From Plasmodium brasilianum (lineage: Eukaryota > Apicomplexa > Aconoidasida > Haemosporida > Plasmodiidae), in the NCBI RefSeq assembly GCF_023973825.1, contig NC_090124.1, positions 402,001 to 466,000 on the forward strand: a stretch of DNA of 64,000 nucleotides. Reading direction: 5' to 3'. Below, one piece after another: positions 60,438 through 64,000 of the stretch. The notes beneath the pieces are model-generated. The model made no database searches and had not been told where the DNA came from. It saw only the letters and a list, made by a program, of their open reading frames with translations. The position numbers and the translations under genes were made by a program. The first letter of the stretch is position 1; every line of letters starts with the position of its first letter.

Positions 60438-61162
60438 TGTGTTTACTTCTAAAATATGGTATTATATATTTTGATATTATTTTAACAAAAAAGACCCACA
60501 AATTGAGTAAAAAAGGTGAGATCAACTGGACAACAATTGAACAAAAAAACAAAAAATAAGAGAAAGAAAAAAAAAAAAAAGTTATAATAATAAAATAAAT
60601 AAGGAATCTACAAAAAATTTTTGATTTATTTTTTTATTTTTTTTTTCAAGCATATACGTTTATATACATAAATATATATGCACACGTACATGTGCATACA
60701 AACTATATTCACGTATTCATATGTACATTTAATAAGGTGCTAATTTTCAGTATACGCTTTAGTGAGGAAAAAACTAAGAGAAAGTACTAAATTTAAAAAA
60801 AAAAAAAATTATTCCAGTTTTATTATTCAAATTTGATTACACAAACTCGACGGTACCAATTTTTTTTTTTATTCCAATTCGTTTATTCCATTTAATTTTA
60901 AAGAAGGGGAAACATAATAGTGCAATATATATTTTGATTTATTTCATCTTTTTTTTTTTTTTTTTTTTTAATTTACGTGTACGTACAGTTCTTCCATCTT
61001 GAAACTTAGGAGTGTTCTTCAAATATGAGCACCATTGTAACATATGCATATAAACATACAACTTGTATGTAATAACTACCTGCATGATTCTGAATACCTC
61101 CTTTCCCTTTTCTACCCTCTACTTTTTCGTAATTTTTCTGTGCGTTACTTGGTGAATATCGC
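60438..61162. other. Intergenic region between two minus-strand genes
   Basis: About 0.7 kb. Holds the promoter of the 264-residue gene and the 3' flank of the exonuclease gene, with poly-A and poly-T runs near 60569, 60800 and 60950 and a CACACGTACATGTGCATAC stretch near 60680. No gene is supported. Confidence 0.6.
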
Positions 61163-63722
61163 CTATTCCCAAGAGCATAATTTAAATTTGTACTTCTGAA
61201 TGAATGTATTGATTAAACAACTGCTATTCGACAAGCAGATAGAAATATAATTATTTTCTACCAATTGCTCTTCTATTTTTATAAGTACATAAGAGTCAAT
61301 ACCAGCATATTCTATTTGATCTCGTGTTAGCGGTCTTTTTTTCCAATTAGATAACTGTAACTGTTTATTTAATTTTTTCTGCAAAACTTTTTTGCATAAA
61401 TCACTTAAACTTTTAAAATAAATCTTATTTGTATATTTACACGAATTTGTTATTATATCACTTTCTAAGTAGCTTATATTGTGTCTTATTTCCTTGTTAA
61501 GTTCACATGGGTTATTATTTATTACTTTTTTAAATAACAGAACATTACTATTTTCAAGTATATTTCTATTTAATAGTTCAAAATTCATTACATTATTGTC
61601 GATCCTTAAATTATTGCCATCATTTTTGTACACAAGGAAAGGATCTTTAAGGTCTATTACATTTACAAAATATGTTCCATTTGATGTGTTTTGAAAAAAG
61701 GAAAGTAAAATTTTCATATCACAAGAGAAATTGTAAAATAATTTGTAAATAAAAGGATTTTCTAATAACCATTTGAAAAAGGAATATACTAGGGATACAT
61801 AATTATAATCAATGTTTAGTAAATCGATTATATAAATTCTGTTATTCGTCGCAATGGAAATAATACTAACCTTTTGATTTCTATTCCATTCTACATCAAT
61901 AGCAATATAATACCTCTTTTTTTTTCTTCTCAAATGGTTATTAATATCATCTACAGTTATTATATTATTATTCGATTCAACATTGTACACATCATCATTA
62001 TTATATATATTATTAACCCAATATTCTTTTTGATTTTTCTCTATTTCTACTACCATTTTTTTCAAATCTTCAATGTTGTTTAGGATAGAAATATTTTTTT
62101 TCATCTCTTCTGGTAAATCATAATATTCCTTGCATATATTATTTCTGGGACCCTCTATATGGTTTGTACATTTCCCATTCTTAAAATTGATCTCCTCATC
62201 ATTACAAATTTCGATTTTTTTTACTTTTTCCATTTCTCTTCCTTGATTCAGTAGCAAATATTCCTTCGCTGCTAAACTCCCCCAGTAGTTTAATAAAAGC
62301 CCTGTTCAAATGGTTAAAAAAGAATAGTGCTTAGAGGTGTACTAATAAGATGTTGTACCAAAAGGTGCGACATCATAGAGAACGCTAAGAAGTGAACTGA
62401 AATGACGCGAAATGAATGCAAAGTGAAAAGTGAAATGTGAAATGTGAGAAGTAAAAAGTGAAAACGGTGAACCGAAACAAAATAAGCCGTGGCGGTATTG
62501 AAAAGACAGAAAAAAACAAAAATAAAAATAATAATAATAATAGTAAAAGTAATAGTAATAATAATAATAATAGTAACTACATAAATTGACGAGAATGAAT
62601 ATATAAATACGTAATTGCATAATTTAAAAAAAAAAAAAACGAATGAAGAGTTGTTCCTATGGAGCTATTTCTACCTGTGAGCCGATTTACGGAGAATAAA
62701 TAGCAAAAAATGCCCCTCTTTAAATGATTATACTTCATTATGTCCAGAAACATAAAAAGGGAATTTTTAGACTGAATTTGTAATATATATTTCAATATAA
62801 TTAAACAATTAAATGCTGAGTTATCTTTAAATGGTGTAACAATAGTCATATGCTCCTCACAAACAAATAAAGAAGACAATTCAATAGCACTAGTAAAGTA
62901 TATTCTGTCATTTAAAAAACGACAAAATAAATAATCAACATTTTGTACGTTAATATTTTCTTTTAATTTCTCTTTATCATAACTTATACACTTTAATATA
63001 TAAAGGAATTTTTTATATTTAATATTTTCACATAACAAATTTATGTCCAACTTATCCTTAAGATTATCATTATTTTTGAAAAAAAAGTCTAAGCTATTTA
63101 ATACTATTTCTTGTATCATATTTCTTTTTTTTTTCCTTAAGGAAGGACTAACATTTTTTATAATATCGTCATTAAAAATAGAAAAAATGTATTCTACATT
63201 TCCATTGTTATTTTCAAAAATTTTATGATAGCATTTTATCAAATTAAAATAAATTTTTTTGATATTCTCTTTATATTCCTCTACTGTGGCTACATTCTTG
63301 GAATTTAGTAGTTTTAAAATAAAAAATATAATATTTGATGATATACTTTTACTTTCTTTTTTCCTACATAAGGTAGGAATTATATCATAAATTTCCCCTT
63401 TAACGTAGACCTTATTATTAGTAGAAGAATAATTACGATTTTGTAATTTAAATGTATTGTTCTCCAAACTTTTCCTAAAACCGTTACAATTATTCACTAC
63501 AAAAACATTGTAAATTTTGCTCTTTGATAAATAATTTTCTTTTACTTTTATATTTTTTAACTTATATAAATAGTACGCACACAGCGAGTAACACACCGGC
63601 TTGTTCATGTTCATCCATGAACATTTCCCCCTGCTAAATATTTTATCACCTCTAGCAATAAATAAATGATCGGATTTATACTTACGACATCCTGCTAATA
63701 TTAAATTATATATATTTTTCAT
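61163..63722 (-). CDS. DEDDy 3'-5' exonuclease, Mut-7/EXD3/WRN-type (2 exons)
   Basis: Two frames join into one gene: exon 1 at 63722-62675 (donor CACAG|GTAGAA) and exon 2 at 62301-61163 (acceptor TTGAACAG), phase 1, 728 residues. The splice reads SVNRLT-GLLLNYWGSLAAK across the junction, a smooth helix. The exonuclease lies in residues about 475-700: motif I YYIAIDVEW (Asp 485, Glu 487), motif II FYNFSCDMKIL (Asp 544), and motif III QIEYAGIDSYVLI (Tyr 681, Asp 685). All four acidic metal ligands and the Tyr are present, so it should be active. Residues 1-350 are helical and Lys/Asn-rich. Together with the exonuclease they recall Mut-7/EXD3 proteins, where a helical N-terminal part precedes the nuclease. 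Residues 1-40 are basic and could target mitochondrion or apicoplast (weak). An RNase D-like or WRN-like role in RNA or DNA 3' trimming is expected. Confidence 0.85.
62522..62578. repeat. AAT/AGT trinucleotide repeat inside the exonuclease intron
   Basis: Imperfect AAT units with AGT variants cover 62522-62578. They lie within the 373-base intron of the exonuclease gene, beside GTGAAAA/GTGAAAT direct repeats at 62420-62470. The antisense frame (62342-62620) reads as a false Tyr run. Confidence 0.85.
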
Positions 63723-64000
63723 ATTAACGTCTTTAATTTAATAAATTTATTATGTGTATTTATTCATTCATTCATTTGTTCACTCATAATTTTTATATCT
63801 AAAAAAAAAATATTAATAATCTCCATGATCAATGAAATTATCATTGTATTATATTTTGGGAGGTAATTTTGCATCACATGATGTAGGGACATGTGTTCCT
63901 ATATCGCAACTATGCGTAATTATACATGCACATGTGCATATCCTTAAGCTAAATTTCGTTCTAGTATATGTTTTAATTCAAATTCTTATAACCTACTTGA

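Overview
This window is nuclear DNA from a malaria parasite (genus Plasmodium). It is roughly three quarters A+T by eye. Exons are Lys/Asn-rich, poly-A and poly-T runs are everywhere, introns are short GT-AG introns, and the coding set is typically apicomplexan. The composition is less extreme than P. falciparum and far more AT-rich than P. vivax, so a P. malariae- or P. ovale-like species is my best guess (inference only). I saw no operons, insertion sequences, CRISPR arrays, rRNA or tRNA genes, subtelomeric repeats or variant-antigen families. It reads as a chromosome-internal housekeeping region. Most genes lie on the minus strand.

Layout from left to right: a partial minus-strand gene runs off the left edge (1-1851) and appears to carry three beta-sandwich-like modules. 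Next come a reticulon-like ER-shaping protein (5131-5673) and a 12-exon nuclear-fusion gene of the KAR5/GEX1/Brambleberry family (7645-11418), rebuilt here exon by exon with all phases agreeing. An apicoplast-type TIM-barrel protein related to indole-glycerol-phosphate synthase follows (12782-14761), then a small unknown plus-strand gene (15767-16444). After that are a three-exon CCR4/Angel-type EEP nuclease (17950-20589), a possible small membrane gene, PLAA/Doa1 (22084-24933), organellar ribosomal protein bL9 (25753-26445) and polynucleotide kinase/3'-phosphatase (27287-28790). A probable COG3 Golgi tether with a one-base frame break in a 16-A run follows (29024-32285).

The right half holds a P-loop/G-domain-like giant (33216-36434), two conserved unknowns (37146-38594 and 38700-42128), a 2040-residue two-exon HEAT/karyopherin-like protein (43368-49698) and a very Asn-rich protein (51695-56005). 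It ends with a small membrane ORF (58584-58886), a three-exon unknown (58946-60437) and a two-exon DEDDy 3'-5' exonuclease of the Mut-7/EXD3/WRN type (61163-63722).

The genes do not form one pathway. They cover membrane trafficking (reticulon, COG3), protein turnover (PLAA), DNA/RNA end processing (PNKP, EEP nuclease, DEDDy exonuclease), organelle biology (bL9, TIM barrel), nuclear transport (karyopherin-like) and sexual-stage karyogamy (GEX1). Several genes are visible only after splicing. Two (PLAA, PNKP) have tiny first exons that would be missed if the longest open frame were taken as the gene. All functional names come from recognising sequence patterns by eye; no database search was possible.
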